Of a DNA stretch of 64,000 nt, positions 45,263-55,894 are shown one piece after another. The notes under the pieces were generated by a model. That model made no database searches and was not told the DNA's origin. It saw nothing but the letters and a program-made list of their open reading frames with translations. Each line of letters begins with the position of its first letter. The first letter of the stretch is position 1. The position numbers and the translations under genes were made by a program. The stretch is from contig CM067304.1 in the NCBI GenBank assembly GCA_034231615.1, positions 19,145,944 to 19,209,943 on the forward strand. The letters are read 5' to 3'. Source of the stretch: Meghimatium bilineatum. Its lineage: Eukaryota; Mollusca; Gastropoda; Stylommatophora; Philomycidae.

Positions 45263-46134
45263 GCAAAAGAATTAAGAAATGAGGCGGATCTGTATAAATA
45301 TTTTAGCAATGTAATATAAAATAAGAATGACATAAACAGTGCTTGTAATGCTTATTACGTAAATGTATATTCCTTCTTCTAGAAGTGACATTCAAATCTC
45401 AATGTTAGTTTTTGATGTTGTTCAAGTGTCGATATCCCTTATTCAGTTCTACTCTTGGCAGCATAATGCCTTTCTTTTTTTTTAAAAAGTACAGGTCTGA
45501 ATGTTACTTAGTGTTCTATGCCGTGAGTCAGTGAATGTTACGGGTGTCTGTAAAACATGTTTCCTGGCAATTGATAGGGAAAGGTAGTCAATAAGGTGTT
45601 AATTCTTGATATACTAGTTCTTCAAACACACAAGTTCCCAAACGGTTTGTTTTTAAACGTTGAAGTGAAACCCTAGAGGATGTCCATAAATTGGCACAAC
45701 AGTTAGACGATGGGGGTCTAAAATAAAACTATGCCATTTGTTGACAAAGGTAAGGGAGAGTTGGCAAAATATGATGTCAACAATACTGTGTGTGTTTGGG
45801 AATAAAAATGAAAAGAAAATGTCTTTAAAAACAATATCATATTTTAGTTGAATCTGCCGAAAAGACCACCTAAAACATAATGAGATTCTATTTTGGGTCG
45901 TGACCAAAGAATAGGAAACCCATGTTTGAACGCATTTCCAATCAAGAACAAGCTGCACTTTATGACAGTTTTATGTATTCACTTCTTTTGATAAACTATT
46001 GTATTTGTTTAAAATATCAACATAGAGTATCGATATAGAATTGTTTATGTGATCATATGCATTTAGTTATGTGATCATGTTATTTGTTATATCATATGCT
46101 AATTTTTATGTGATAAAAGTGAAGAATAAAATGT
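45263..46134. other. No feature recognised
   Basis: A 101-codon - strand ORF (45653-45958) shows no recognisable domain and unusual composition; probably chance. Confidence 0.45.
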
Positions 46135-46136
46135 TA

Positions 46137-46191
<55 letters not shown>
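46135..46191. repeat. (ATT)n microsatellite
   Basis: About 18 ATT/TTA triplets; may be the tail of an otherwise lost retroposon. Confidence 0.95.
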
Positions 46192-46324
46192 GTATTTGTC
46201 TGAAGAAAATTTAATTCATGTTTTTTGCTGATTCTCGTTTTCTGTAAATATTATGATATTTGTTTTGCTCTCCTTCTCAAACTTCCACTTGTTCTCTCTT
46301 ATATCAGGACAGCGGTTAAATGCC

Positions 46325-46525
46325 TAGTAGATTTCTTACAGAATGTAGTTTAGTAAATGGAAATACAAGGGTTATAGGCCTACTAGATTTCTTACAGAAT
46401 GTACTTCATGAAAAGGAAATACAAGGGTTATAGGCCTACTAGATTTCTTACAGAATGTAGTTTAGTAAAAGGAAATGCGTTATGTCGTCGTTTTATTTGT
46501 GTTAAATACCGACACATTCGACTTT
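46325..46525 (-). mobile_element. S1 3' fragments, locally triplicated
   Basis: CTAGATTTCTTACAGAATGT recurs three times about 60 bp apart, then GCGTTATGTCGTCGTTTTAT as at 3585; complement orientation of the S1 3' half. Confidence 0.6.
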
Positions 46526-46534
46526 GGTTTAGTT

Positions 46535-47475
46535 GATTCTACCTACAGACTACGCTGAAAGTATACAGAACATACACCCAGTGGTGTTATACGTTGATGA
46601 AACATGGGCTGTGTATAGACAATATGTAAGAAGCCTCCAACACTTTCAAACAACTTATCTCATAGACGATATGGAGATTATAAGACAAGATTCCGGATAC
46701 CGCTGTCTTTGACAGATCTGGTATCTCTAGCATTGACACTATTCTGATGTAGACACAGATCTGCTGAGTAGTTCATGTGGTACTTACGTCAGATCATCGA
46801 CTGCCAAAGATGCGTCTCTATGGTGAGTTGCAGAAGGGTATACGTTCTCTAAGTGAAGAAAAGAAGCGCTACACAAACTCGTTAAAGTAAGATACATAGA
46901 AAGAACGTGTACAAAATATATCTATATGGCATTCTACGGTCAACAAAAAATAGCATCTTCTAGTGAAAAGAAGAGAAATTCAGTAACGTAACAGCGAAGA
47001 GTAGTTATAAAGTCACGGGAAGATCAAGAAGCATTTATAGTGGTCATCTATGCTTAAACTGTCCAAGAACATTTGCTGCCAGAATATGGTTTATTAGCCA
47101 TGTAGAGAACATTTGCTGCCAGAATATGGTTTATTAGCCATGTAGAGAACATTTGCTGCCAGAATATGGTTTATTAGCCATGTAGAGAACATTTGCTGCC
47201 AGAATATGGTATATTAGTCATGCAGAGAACATTTGCTGCCAGAATATGGTTTATTAGCCATGTAGAGAACATTTGCTGCCAGAATATGGTTTATTAGCCA
47301 TGTAGAGAACATTTGCTGCCAGAATATGGTTTATTAGTCATGCAGAGAACATTTGCTGCCAGAATATGGTATATTAGCCATGTAAAAACGTGTAATCAAG
47401 GTTGTATTTCTAATGGAATTTCAAAAGTTGATATAAGAAATAGTTATCCACATAAATGATGGATGAAGAACACAA
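46535..47475 (+). mobile_element. LINE family E relic with tail turned into a 40-bp array
   Basis: Frameshifted coding (DKIPDTAV, LPKMRLYGELQKGIRS, RRNSVT) is followed by eight copies of a 40-bp unit at 47058-47386, then the family E 3' UTR. The unit (GTAGAGAACATTTGCTGCCA, GAATATGGTTTATTAGCCAT) is the C2H2-finger codons TFAARIWFISHV of this family. 40 is not a multiple of three. Confidence 0.85.
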
Positions 47476-47694
47476 CGCAACTTCTTCAATGCCTGCAGCT
47501 AATTAATCTTCTGCACATGTCTAGAACACATGGTAGTGTTCGTTAAACAGCTTAGTAAGGCTTAAAATATTTTCCTCAAAGCAAAATACACAAATATTAT
47601 GCATATCAACCGAATTGGATTCACGCCTACAAATAGTCATTGAGAAAGAACAGCCAGAAAATTAGAGAATATCGGGTCAATCATTAACACTACA

Positions 47695-48125
47695 ACATAT
47701 TTTTTTACCAGAGATCAGAAAGAGAGTAGAAATGGCCCAACGAAGAACATGCATTTCCTTTTGCTCTGAAGTTAGTGCATAGGGCAGAGGTCATATCTCT
47801 CCAATTCTGTCTGTTCAATGCTATTCTGTGCAGTTCTTGAATAGTATGAATATTGGTTGTTTTACTTTCTCTAAGTATTGTTCTTCTAAGTGTTTCTTTT
47901 AGTCTACCCTTTCTCTTTTGCCTGTATCTCTTGGATACCATTCAAGAGATTGGTGGTGTATTCTGTTGGTGTCTGCGCGTAGGACATGCTCGATGTAGGA
48001 CCAACGGCGTTTTCTGATAACATCTGTAGATCGTACTTTCCAGTAACCTATTTTAAATGGATCTTTTGCCTTTAGTTTTGGTTGGTTTTGTCTTGGTGTC
48101 GTAGACGTGTTGTTTAACATTATAA
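47695..48125 (-). mobile_element. LINE family C-like tail
   Basis: The - strand reads VIRKRRWSYIEHVLRADTNR and HHQSLEWYPRDTGKRER, then frameshifts to KGRLKETLRRTILRE and WRDMTSALC; these are the family C order of motifs. Confidence 0.8.
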
Positions 48126-48638
48126 GGAATTTCTTTAGAAGTAAGTGTGGTTATAATGTGTTGTTGTTAACTAGATCTGACTGTACGACAGTCACACGAT
48201 GATGATGAAGAGATATCCCATTTGATATCTTGAATATCCGATGTTGTAATACACAAAATAATTCATTTGAATGAAAACGAATTGGATCTAGGTCTTACTG
48301 TACAACAATCCCACGAAATAATTCGTTTGAATGAAAAAGAATTGGAATGAACTGACTTCTGTTACACATATCGGTCTGGACTTTACGATGTTAGTTGATT
48401 AATCCAACGCTCGACGGAGATACCCAGACGTGATTAGAGAAACACCATCCATCAACGGACATCACTACCGGAAGTCCCACCGAAGAACATAACATGCGTA
48501 AAATCAACATCAAAGTGGAAAACTTAAAAACTAAGTTACAAATATTAAGAAGTGATATATTCCAGTGGCAGCTTATAGTTGTGTGTCTTGAACAATGATA
48601 TCTTCTTCTTCTTCTTCTTTCGTTCACTTGAAACATGT

Positions 48639-51600
48639 CTATATCTGTAATTCTGTCTCCTTAATAAAACTCACGGTCTTTTGTAGTTCATACAATGTCC
48701 CATAGAGTTTTGATTCCAGTGTTGTTTCCTCTGGCCAATATGTCTGCCTCAGCGTTTCATGCTCAGAACACTCTTGAAGTATATGTTTGGCACTCTGTGC
48801 TGCCTGTCCACATGTACACATGGCTGTGTTGCCAATCTTGAACTTTGTATACATGTGACTGCGGAGTCGGTTGTGTCCTGTTCTGAGACGTAGAATTATA
48901 ACTTGTTCTGGTCTGTTCATAATATGATAGTCATCTTGTGTTGGTGTTTGTGGCTTTCTTATTGACTTGATCATCTGTTTTTTCTGATGGTAGGTGATTG
49001 GTATATCTGGTTGGTCTTCGGCAGCACCTTCCTTAGCCAGTTGGTCTGCTTTTTCATTTCCTGGTATTCCACAGTGAGAGGGTATCCACTGCATGGTTAT
49101 CCTGTACTGGTAAGACAATTCGCTAAGTAGTTTTTTCAAGTCTGTTAGTTTTTCAGACTGGAGAGCTTGAAGCACTGACCTTGCATCTGTCAGGAATACC
49201 ACAGGCTGTAGTTCAGAGTTGGAGTTCAGCAGTTTTTTAGCTGCCACAATAATTGCCTGGATTTCTGCATCATAATTATTGCAGAATTTTCCTGTCGGTG
49301 TTCTGATTGTATCTCTAGGCTTGTGTGGATATTCTATATATACACCTGCACCTCCATTCCTCACGGCATTCTGTGCTGACCCATCTGTGTATACTCTGAC
49401 CCATATATCTTGTGGATATTCCTCATCCAGGAAACTGAGGGTGACTGTCCTTCGCTGCACACTGTTCTGTTCGTCCTCGCTTAGTATTCCTTTCACATGG
49501 GTCTGAATGTATATTGGCATTCCATGCCTTTCACTCCACGGGGTTTGTTCTGGTACAGGCCTTAAGGGGCTGTCAACTTCAGGTAGGTCTGTAAGTTGTC
49601 TGCGGAGTCGTTTAGCTTGATGGATAAAGCTGCTTCTTTTCAGTCGTCCCATTGCTAGATTTTGGAATCTTTCCTTCATTGGATGACTTGGCATACACTG
49701 AAACTTTTCTGCCTGAATTAGTACTTTTGTGTCTCTGCGTTCGCCAAGTGTTTGCATTCTTCCCATTTTCTGCATCTCTGCTATGGGTGTTGATTTCATT
49801 GCTCCCAACATTATTCTAAGTGCCTGGTTTTGCACTTTATCTAGATCTTGTAATGTTGTGTTTGATGCAGGACACCACGCAGCTGAACCATATTCCAGGT
49901 GTGGTCTTATGCCTTGCTGATAAACTTTACTGAGTATATTTCCACTGGCTCCCCATGTGGTTCCACTTAGTTTTCTCAGGATAGCTAGCTTCCTCCTGGC
50001 TTTTGTTGTTGCTTTGTTTATGTGCTGCTTCCATGTCAGCTTATCATCAAAAGTAACTCCGAGGTATGTGGGTTGTTTGTCTTCTTTCAAGAGCTCTCCA
50101 TCTATCTTGATATGACCAGCTTTTTGTTTTGGTGAGAGGGTAAAGAGTGTAGTGCTGCACTTATCTGTGTTAATGCTGACGCACCATCTATTTGCCCATA
50201 AGGTTAGGGCATCGATAGCTCTTTGTATTTGTTTAGTGGCCACTGTTGCATGTTCTTCCGTGCACCAGATCACCAGGTCGTCAGCATACATTGCCACTTT
50301 GATCCCGTGTGGTAGTTCAGCAACTAGGTCATTGATGTAAACCAAGAAAAGTGTGGGTGACAGGACTCCTCCCTGGGGGACTCCATGACGCAGTAGAACT
50401 TTCTTGCTCTTGCGACCATCTAATTGTACCCTGGCTCTTCTATTATGCAGGTATGCTTTTACCCATTTGTACATTCTTGAGCTAACCCTGCAATTTCGCA
50501 ATTTCTTTAGGAGCCCTTCTTTCCAGACCTTATCAAATGCTTTCCTGAGGTCTATCCATGCTGCTAGAACCAGTTTTTTTTCTTGGAAGGCATCCTCAAT
50601 CTCTTGGGAGAGGTAGGTTGCCTGATCTTCAGTAGAGTAGCACTGTCTGAAACCTGCTTGCTGTGATACCAGAAGGTTTTCACTTTCAAGGTACCACTGC
50701 ATCCTAAGATTGATAATGCGTTCCATTGTTTTACATAGACAGCTTGTGAGGCTGATGGGCCTGTAGTTGGAGACTGTGTTGCCATCTTTTCCTGATTTGA
50801 GGAGTGGTATCATTATTGCTTCTCTCCACGCCTGTGGTACATTACCTGTGGACCAGCTTGTGTTAAAGATCTGCAGTAGCTTTGCTCTTGCTGCAATTCC
50901 CAGGTTTCTAATCATTTCATTGGACACTCCATCAGCTCCAGGGGACTTTTTCATTTTCAATTTGGATATTGCATGCTCCAGTTCTCTCATTGTGATTGGT
51001 GCCTCCATGACGTCAGGTATAGGTTCGCCTTGTCCAATATTTTTCTGGTTCTCTCGAACCTCCTGTTGTTTGTCTGGGCTGACTTTGACGTTATTGTCTT
51101 CTGCAAAGGAATCTGCAAAGTAATCAGCTGCATGTTTACCTGTTAAAATGTTTCTATCTTTATAAAGTGTGATCCTCTTATTTCTCCCTGTACCTTCATC
51201 ATTTAGTTGTTTTACAAGTTTCCATAATTTCCTAGTATCCCTTTCTAGGTTCAGCGACTCTGTTTTTTCTTTCCAGCTGCTCCGCCTGGCTTGTAACTTG
51301 GCTCTTTGAAATTTAGCCTTTGTTTGCTGATATTTGTTGTGATGTTCTTGGCTAGGTCTGTTCTCAGCCTGCTGTCTAGATGTTTCCATCTCATTTTGCA
51401 GCTTTTCCAGTTCATCATTCCAGTAGGGTTTGTAGTTTTTGCGTGCCCCCCTGGGTATGGTTTTACTAGCAGCTTGTAGTATACATCTATTAAATTCACT
51501 CACTGCTCTATTGATGTCTTTGTCCAAGTTCATGTCCTTAGCTAGAACACTGGTTAAATGCTGGTACATTTTCCAGTCTGCCCTTTTATAGTTCCACCTA

Positions 51601-52463
51601 GTGAGAGTGCTGCTGTCCTTGGAAAATTCATTGTGGATTTCCAGAAATACTGGTCTGTGGTCACTACCTCCAAGCTGCTTTCCAACAACACGTGTGATGT
51701 TCCATTCCAAGCCAGGTGAGTGGAATGCCAGGTCTGGTGTAGAGGTGGTGTGCCATGCTCTCGAGTAGAAGGTTGGCGAGTCTGCTGGCTGGTTAATAAG
51801 GATGAGATTATTTTCATCCTGCCAGCTCTCAAGTTCCTCACCTCTCTTGTCGATATGATCGTAGCCCCAGCTCTGAGAGTGGCTGTTGAAGTCACCACAC
51901 ACCATAAGTCTCTCTTTGTCTGGAATTGTGTCTAGTGCCAATGGTTTATCATTTGGGCAGTAGTAGTTCAGGAGATGGAATTCTGCACTGTCTGTTTTTA
52001 GGTGGAGCATCTGGTATTCTGCCCCTTCCATATATACTTCAAGCTGACATGCGCTGATATTGTTTTTAACAAGTGTCAGAATTCCACCCTTTCGCCTGTC
52101 CTTTCTGTCAGACCGGTAGCACTGGTAGCCTCTGATTTTGAAGGCTATGTCGCTGCTGAGGTGTGTTTCTTGGATACAGCATATACTAACTTGTTCTTCA
52201 CTGAGGACATTTTCAAGTTCCAATTTTTTGCTGTATCCATCTCTTTTACTGTTGACACCCTCAGCATTCCAGTGCATTATTTTTATTGGTTGTTTGTTTG
52301 TTTGGCCAGTAGCTCTATTCCCTTGCCTCCTGGCTCCTCGGGGCAATTGAGAAGGACTTCCAGTAACTGAGGTTGGGCCCTTTCGAGGTATAGGGCCCGG
52401 CACCGTCCCTGCCTGAACGTCCGCCACAGGGCAGGCACCATAACTATTTCTAGATGTAGACAT
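48639..52463 (-). CDS. LINE-L polyprotein: endonuclease, reverse transcriptase, RNase H
   Basis: An uninterrupted 1274-residue polyprotein that would nick target DNA and reverse transcribe its own RNA. The N-terminal 60 residues are low in structure. The APE endonuclease (about 61-275) shows Asn66 (MHWNAEGVN), Glu99 (IQETHL), Asp191/Asn193 (CGDFNSH), Asp244 and SDHRPV (Asp268, His269). The RT shows SNYRPISLTS, AAWIDLRKAFDKVW, GVPQGGVLSP and catalytic YADD at 726-729. The RNase H shows Asp1027 (YTDGSA), Glu1067 (DAEIQAI), Asp1093 (LTDARS) and Asp1140 (NEKADQLAKEG). The C-terminus has a CX1CX8HX4C knuckle at 1216-1232, usual in this superfamily. All catalytic residues are intact. No separate ORF1/gag is present between the 5' terminus and this ORF. 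The first ATG at 52463 is used because a derivative copy at 6047 also retains it. Confidence 0.95.
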   Translation of the reverse strand: MSTSRNSYGACPVADVQAGTVPGPIPRKGPTSVTGSPSQLPRGARRQGNRATGQTNKQPIKIMHWNAEGVNSKRDGYSKKLELENVLSEEQVSICCIQETHLSSDIAFKIRGYQCYRSDRKDRRKGGILTLVKNNISACQLEVYMEGAEYQMLHLKTDSAEFHLLNYYCPNDKPLALDTIPDKERLMVCGDFNSHSQSWGYDHIDKRGEELESWQDENNLILINQPADSPTFYSRAWHTTSTPDLAFHSPGLEWNITRVVGKQLGGSDHRPVFLEIHNEFSKDSSTLTRWNYKRADWKMYQHLTSVLAKDMNLDKDINRAVSEFNRCILQAASKTIPRGARKNYKPYWNDELEKLQNEMETSRQQAENRPSQEHHNKYQQTKAKFQRAKLQARRSSWKEKTESLNLERDTRKLWKLVKQLNDEGTGRNKRITLYKDRNILTGKHAADYFADSFAEDNNVKVSPDKQQEVRENQKNIGQGEPIPDVMEAPITMRELEHAISKLKMKKSPGADGVSNEMIRNLGIAARAKLLQIFNTSWSTGNVPQAWREAIMIPLLKSGKDGNTVSNYRPISLTSCLCKTMERIINLRMQWYLESENLLVSQQAGFRQCYSTEDQATYLSQEIEDAFQEKKLVLAAWIDLRKAFDKVWKEGLLKKLRNCRVSSRMYKWVKAYLHNRRARVQLDGRKSKKVLLRHGVPQGGVLSPTLFLVYINDLVAELPHGIKVAMYADDLVIWCTEEHATVATKQIQRAIDALTLWANRWCVSINTDKCSTTLFTLSPKQKAGHIKIDGELLKEDKQPTYLGVTFDDKLTWKQHINKATTKARRKLAILRKLSGTTWGASGNILSKVYQQGIRPHLEYGSAAWCPASNTTLQDLDKVQNQALRIMLGAMKSTPIAEMQKMGRMQTLGERRDTKVLIQAEKFQCMPSHPMKERFQNLAMGRLKRSSFIHQAKRLRRQLTDLPEVDSPLRPVPEQTPWSERHGMPIYIQTHVKGILSEDEQNSVQRRTVTLSFLDEEYPQDIWVRVYTDGSAQNAVRNGGAGVYIEYPHKPRDTIRTPTGKFCNNYDAEIQAIIVAAKKLLNSNSELQPVVFLTDARSVLQALQSEKLTDLKKLLSELSYQYRITMQWIPSHCGIPGNEKADQLAKEGAAEDQPDIPITYHQKKQMIKSIRKPQTPTQDDYHIMNRPEQVIILRLRTGHNRLRSHMYTKFKIGNTAMCTCGQAAQSAKHILQECSEHETLRQTYWPEETTLESKLYGTLYELQKTVSFIKETELQI

Positions 52464-52584
52464 GTTTCCATTGTGTTATGTGCGTGGCATCCTGATTATC
52501 TGTGCGCCTTTTGGCTGGATGCCTCCGTCTTCAGCACTCTGCTTACTAGGGCAGGACTATGGTCCTGCTCGAGTGGGACTGCCC

Positions 52585-52659
52585 GACCAGTCTTAGTTTC
52601 CAGCCCCTGATGGCTGAACTAAGCCCCATCACCTCTGCACGGTGCTGGTCTCGATGGGG
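52585..52659 (-). ncRNA. Putative HDV-like self-cleaving ribozyme at LINE-L 5' end
   Basis: Read on the - strand from 52659, the first 75 nt can form the order of helices that defines delta-like ribozymes. P1 is CCCCATC (52659-52653) with GATGGGG (52630-52624). P2 is GACCAG (52650-52645) with CTGGTC (52590-52585). P3 is ACC (52643-52641) with GGT (52633-52631), closing a 7-nt loop. P4 is a hairpin TTCAGCC/GGCTGGAA. J4/2 is CTAAG (52596-52592), where the C would be the general acid. AG in L3 (52636-52635) could pair with CT (52623-52622) as P1.1. P1 begins at the terminal base of the element, so cleavage would release the exact 5' end. The first base is C rather than the usual G. The fold is by eye; activity is inference. 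Confidence 0.68.
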
Positions 52660-52885
52660 AACAATGATATCTAAAATTAGATAGAAAATATCAGAATTCG
52701 AAATGAAATGTTATAGAAATGATTCAAGAATATCGAGAAGAGAAAGACGAACCAATGCTGAAGAAGGATCTGACAAATGTAGAAGAATGGCTGCTAAAAA
52801 CTATCAAAAAACGCAAGGTAACATATTTTGGACACATAAATAGACACAATCGTTTAGAAAGAGTAATCATGGAGTGAAAAGTTTA

Positions 52886-53394
52886 ACTGAGGTTTCGGGT
52901 CGCCTGATGTCTGAAAGTTTGTCATAAATTATGTCAACAAATTTTACCATACAAAAATTGTCAACAATCTGTCAATAATTCAGGAATTTCCCTGTTTAGA
53001 TATGTCAAAAATGTAAACTCCCCTCCAAAAAACAATTCGCTGAAAAATTACTTAAAAACTGCCTGAATGTTTTCTTTTTAATTTTTCACATTTTTCCACG
53101 AAAATAAAATTAATTCAAAAAACAAAAGATGTAATTGGTATATTAAATAAATTGTTGACGATATTTGTCAACACCCCTACTGACGGGGTAAGCACACCCC
53201 CCTCGCTCTCCCTTTTTCCAGTTGTGACGTATTAAGTGTGTTGATTATCTTATTTGCACATCAGACATGTAGCCTACATAGGTGCCAAGATCACTGCTTC
53301 AGTAAATCTCTCAGGGAATAGTGGATGATGGTTCCGGTTCTATGTTGCTTCAGTGCTCTTTTTGAGCTTTTTGTTAGGTATTTTTTACAGGTCA
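52886..53394. other. No feature recognised
   Basis: AT-rich; GTCAACAA/GTCAATAA words near 52930-52990 hint at an old short repeat only. Confidence 0.45.
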
Positions 53395-53708
53395 TGTATG
53401 GGAAATTTAGAGGAGCGCGGCAGCCTAGTTGATAGTGAGCTTACTTTCTATCACTGGGTTACAGCGTGCCAGGTTCAAAACCACGTCCAGACCCAATACA
53501 ATCCGGGTTGTGATTTCTCGCTTGGCACGACCACTCCTCCAGTTGACTCAGCTGTAAATGAGTACCTGACGCATGAGTTATTGGAAGTAAAGACAACAAG
53601 GAAGGGAACTTGACACCCCATCTAATAGTTGATGTGACTTAGTACATGAAGAGTTATCTTCATCCCCGACGGCAAGTTTCTGCGATGAGACATACCTTTA
53701 CTTTTACA
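53395..53708 (+). mobile_element. tRNA-derived SINE S2, head preserved
   Basis: The head GAGCGCGGCAGCCTAGTTGA and B box GGTTCAAAACC are tRNA-like. The body shares AGCTGTAAATGAGTACCTGA and CTTCATCCCCGACGGCAAG with the intron 3 copy and ends in (CCTTTA)n. Confidence 0.8.
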
Positions 53709-54484
53709 GACCATGCCTATTCTAACTCCCAAATCTCACATTCTCGATATTGGCTCATGTTTATACATCTGAAAATCTTCTGAAATCTTCTGAATGTGCG
53801 GACTCACAAAAATCACTGAAAATGTCTGCCAAGTCCATTTATGGACGTAATTTATGGACAGTCGCATATGTTTACCATTCAGACAATTTTTATTTTCTCT
53901 ATCACTAATTCCTATGTCCTCAAATGTTTAGACACAGCTGTCGCTTGAACAACAATGGACACGAATAGCTACGTTCTGACTAGATTTGAATACGTTTAGC
54001 AAGATTTGAATTCATTTAGCAAGATTTGAATAATATTACCAAGATTTAAGATATTGCTACCATCAATCGATGATGTGGTCAAGTGAGCAGAGGATGTGCT
54101 TCCTTATCACAACGAAATCCAATTCATCTATCAGTGCATATATATGATTCAGTCGAATTTGTTTACTAAACTTTATCGAAGATTTTACTAATTTTTTCCC
54201 TTAGCAGGTGGGATTTTAAACAACTAACCTCCAGATTATCAAGGTCTAGTATTGTGCACTGCTAAAGCTGTATGACTATGTCCTTATAGCAGAATGTTAC
54301 TATTAGCAATTTTTTAATTGCTGTTTGATACTGTTCCATCCGCCAAGACAGTAATATTATGATTGTGCTGTTGTTGCTGCTGTAGTTCGTCCATCACAAG
54401 TTATAATGACCTTTTGTTACACCCACTTTTGAAAGTCAGTTACATTTATGACTTTGTTTATGAGTTCATAAATTATTATTCTTC
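53709..54484. other. No gene; small repeats
   Basis: Three AAGATTTGAAT units at 53985-54050; otherwise unrecognised. Confidence 0.5.
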
Positions 54485-54590
54485 AGTCAGATATTAGGTT
54501 ACAGGGCCAATAGATTCACTCTGACATATCAGGTTACAGGGCCAACAGCTTCTGTCAGATATCAGGTTACAGCACCAATAGCTTCAATAA
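54485..54590. repeat. ~40-bp tandem repeat, 3 copies
   Basis: Copies of GACATATCAGGTTACAGGGC and CAATAG.TTC with moderate divergence. Confidence 0.85.
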
Positions 54591-54799
54591 ATTGTGTGAT
54601 TACCTTCAGGTCATCCATGGAACCCCTCAGGTCTGGAAGCGGTGCCGTCTCAGTAGGCTATATTTTCACTTTCTCTCTTGGTAGAGCCGAAATGAATGAG
54701 GAATGTGTTCTGCGGTCGCTGTGCTCCGCCCACAGTTGCACTGGTCTGTCTCGCCAAATGTCAGCTTCGAAACATGTGACTTCTCAGCTCTTTTAGAAG

Positions 54800-55580
54800 A
54801 AAGACTAATAGATCAAGAGAACACAGAGAATATCTTTAAAAATATAGCAGAAATACCAGGACTCAAGGTCAATGGGAAAATAATAAACAACCTTAGATAT
54901 GCAGATGACACTGTTCTTTTAGCAGCAAGTGAACATGAACCACAAAGACTAATAAATAAAGTCAATAAATCAAGTTAAAGAATACGGACTAGATATAAAC
55001 TCCAAAAAACAAAAACCATGATAATGAGCAAAGTAATAGATGAACATGCGCTAAACATAAAAATACAGGGAGAGAAACTACAACAAGTTGAACATTCTCA
55101 ATATCTTGGACACATAGTCACAAATGATGGCAGATGTGCAACAGAAGTTAAAAGTAAAATAGGAATGGCTAAAAGTACTTTCGATGACATGAGAAAAATA
55201 TTAACATCTAAACAAATTACAAACAAGGTAAAAATGAGAATTATAAAATGCCAACCTATTCTATATTAATGTATTGATCAGAAACAAAGAAGTTCTAACA
55301 AAACTTAATATTAAAAAAAGAATTATTAAAGAAAAAAGAGATAAAGCAAATAAAATATTTTGGACACATTAAAGTATGTGACACCTTGTTGAAGACATTA
55401 CTTGAGGGTAAAGTCGAAGAGAGGCAAGCAAGAAGTAGACATAGATACAAGCGGAAGAGTAACATCACAAGATGTTACAGTCTAGCAGAGTGTACCACCA
55501 AAATAAGAGACAGTGGATGTTGGAGGTATTTTGCATACAACCTTCGTTGTGCAGACGGCACTTGATGATGATGATCATGA
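54800..55580 (+). mobile_element. LINE family A copy with intact YADD
   Basis: 5'-truncated RT: IAEIPGLKVNGKIINNLRYA-DD-TVLLA (YADD near 54897), then [20 protein letters not shown] and MAKSTFDDMRKILTSKQI. The C-terminus is frameshifted and it ends GACGGCACTTGATGATGATG, the family tail. Dead, but the clearest family A palm in the window. Confidence 0.85.
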
Positions 55581-55894
55581 GCTAACACGAAACATTCATT
55601 ATTCCTCCTTACCTGAACTTACCCTAAAGATTTATGGTCTGGTCGTTGTCTGTCGACACTTGAATAAATAACAGGATGCGTTGATTTGTTGCTTCTATTT
55701 GACCGAGAAAGGACTTGAGTTACTTCTATTGCTCTTGTTGGTGAGGTCATCACACGAATCTATATTTCATCAGCCAAGATTTAATTCCTCTGATCAGTCG
55801 TCGTTGTTCTCAAAACTGAAGGTAGTGATTTATCTTCATTTCTATGCCTCGACACGCGAGGAGGTTGGGGGAACCTAGTTCGTACTATCAATCA

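Larger units (their letters stand above)
48604..52659 (-). mobile_element. Full-length non-LTR retrotransposon, I/Ingi-like (LINE-L)
   Basis: A complete LINE of about 4.06 kb on the - strand. The flanks are the perfect 13-bp duplication AACAATGATATCT (48591-48603 and 52660-52672), so both ends are defined. From its 5' end it has a CCCCATC start, a 196-nt 5' UTR beginning with a ribozyme-like fold, a single long ORF, a 35-nt 3' UTR and a (GAA)n tail rather than poly(A). APE-type endonuclease plus RT plus RNase H places it in the I superfamily; the single ORF recalls trypanosomatid ingi, but a phylogeny is needed for the clade. It interrupts an older + strand LINE relic whose coding resumes on the other side. 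The intact ORF and perfect duplication indicate a recent, possibly active insertion. Confidence 0.93.
48400..52885 (+). mobile_element. Old LINE relic (family H) split by LINE-L
   Basis: Excluding 48604-52659, the + strand reads as a decayed RT C-terminus. To the left is a frame recalling SVAAYSCVS at the 'YGCESWT' thumb motif. To the right are EFEMKCYRN and, after a frameshift, LLKTIKKRKVTYFGHINRHN. The two halves are contiguous once LINE-L and one duplication copy are removed. The left limit is uncertain. Confidence 0.6.

Noticed and set aside
45653-45958. 101-codon - strand ORF as a possible gene
   Set aside because: No recognisable domain, no splice-linked neighbours, no second copy seen; kept as unassigned sequence.
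49279-52370. Plus-strand ORFs opposite LINE-L (60-122 codons)
   Set aside because: Shadows of the - strand polyprotein; no domain resemblance and codons mirror the real frame.
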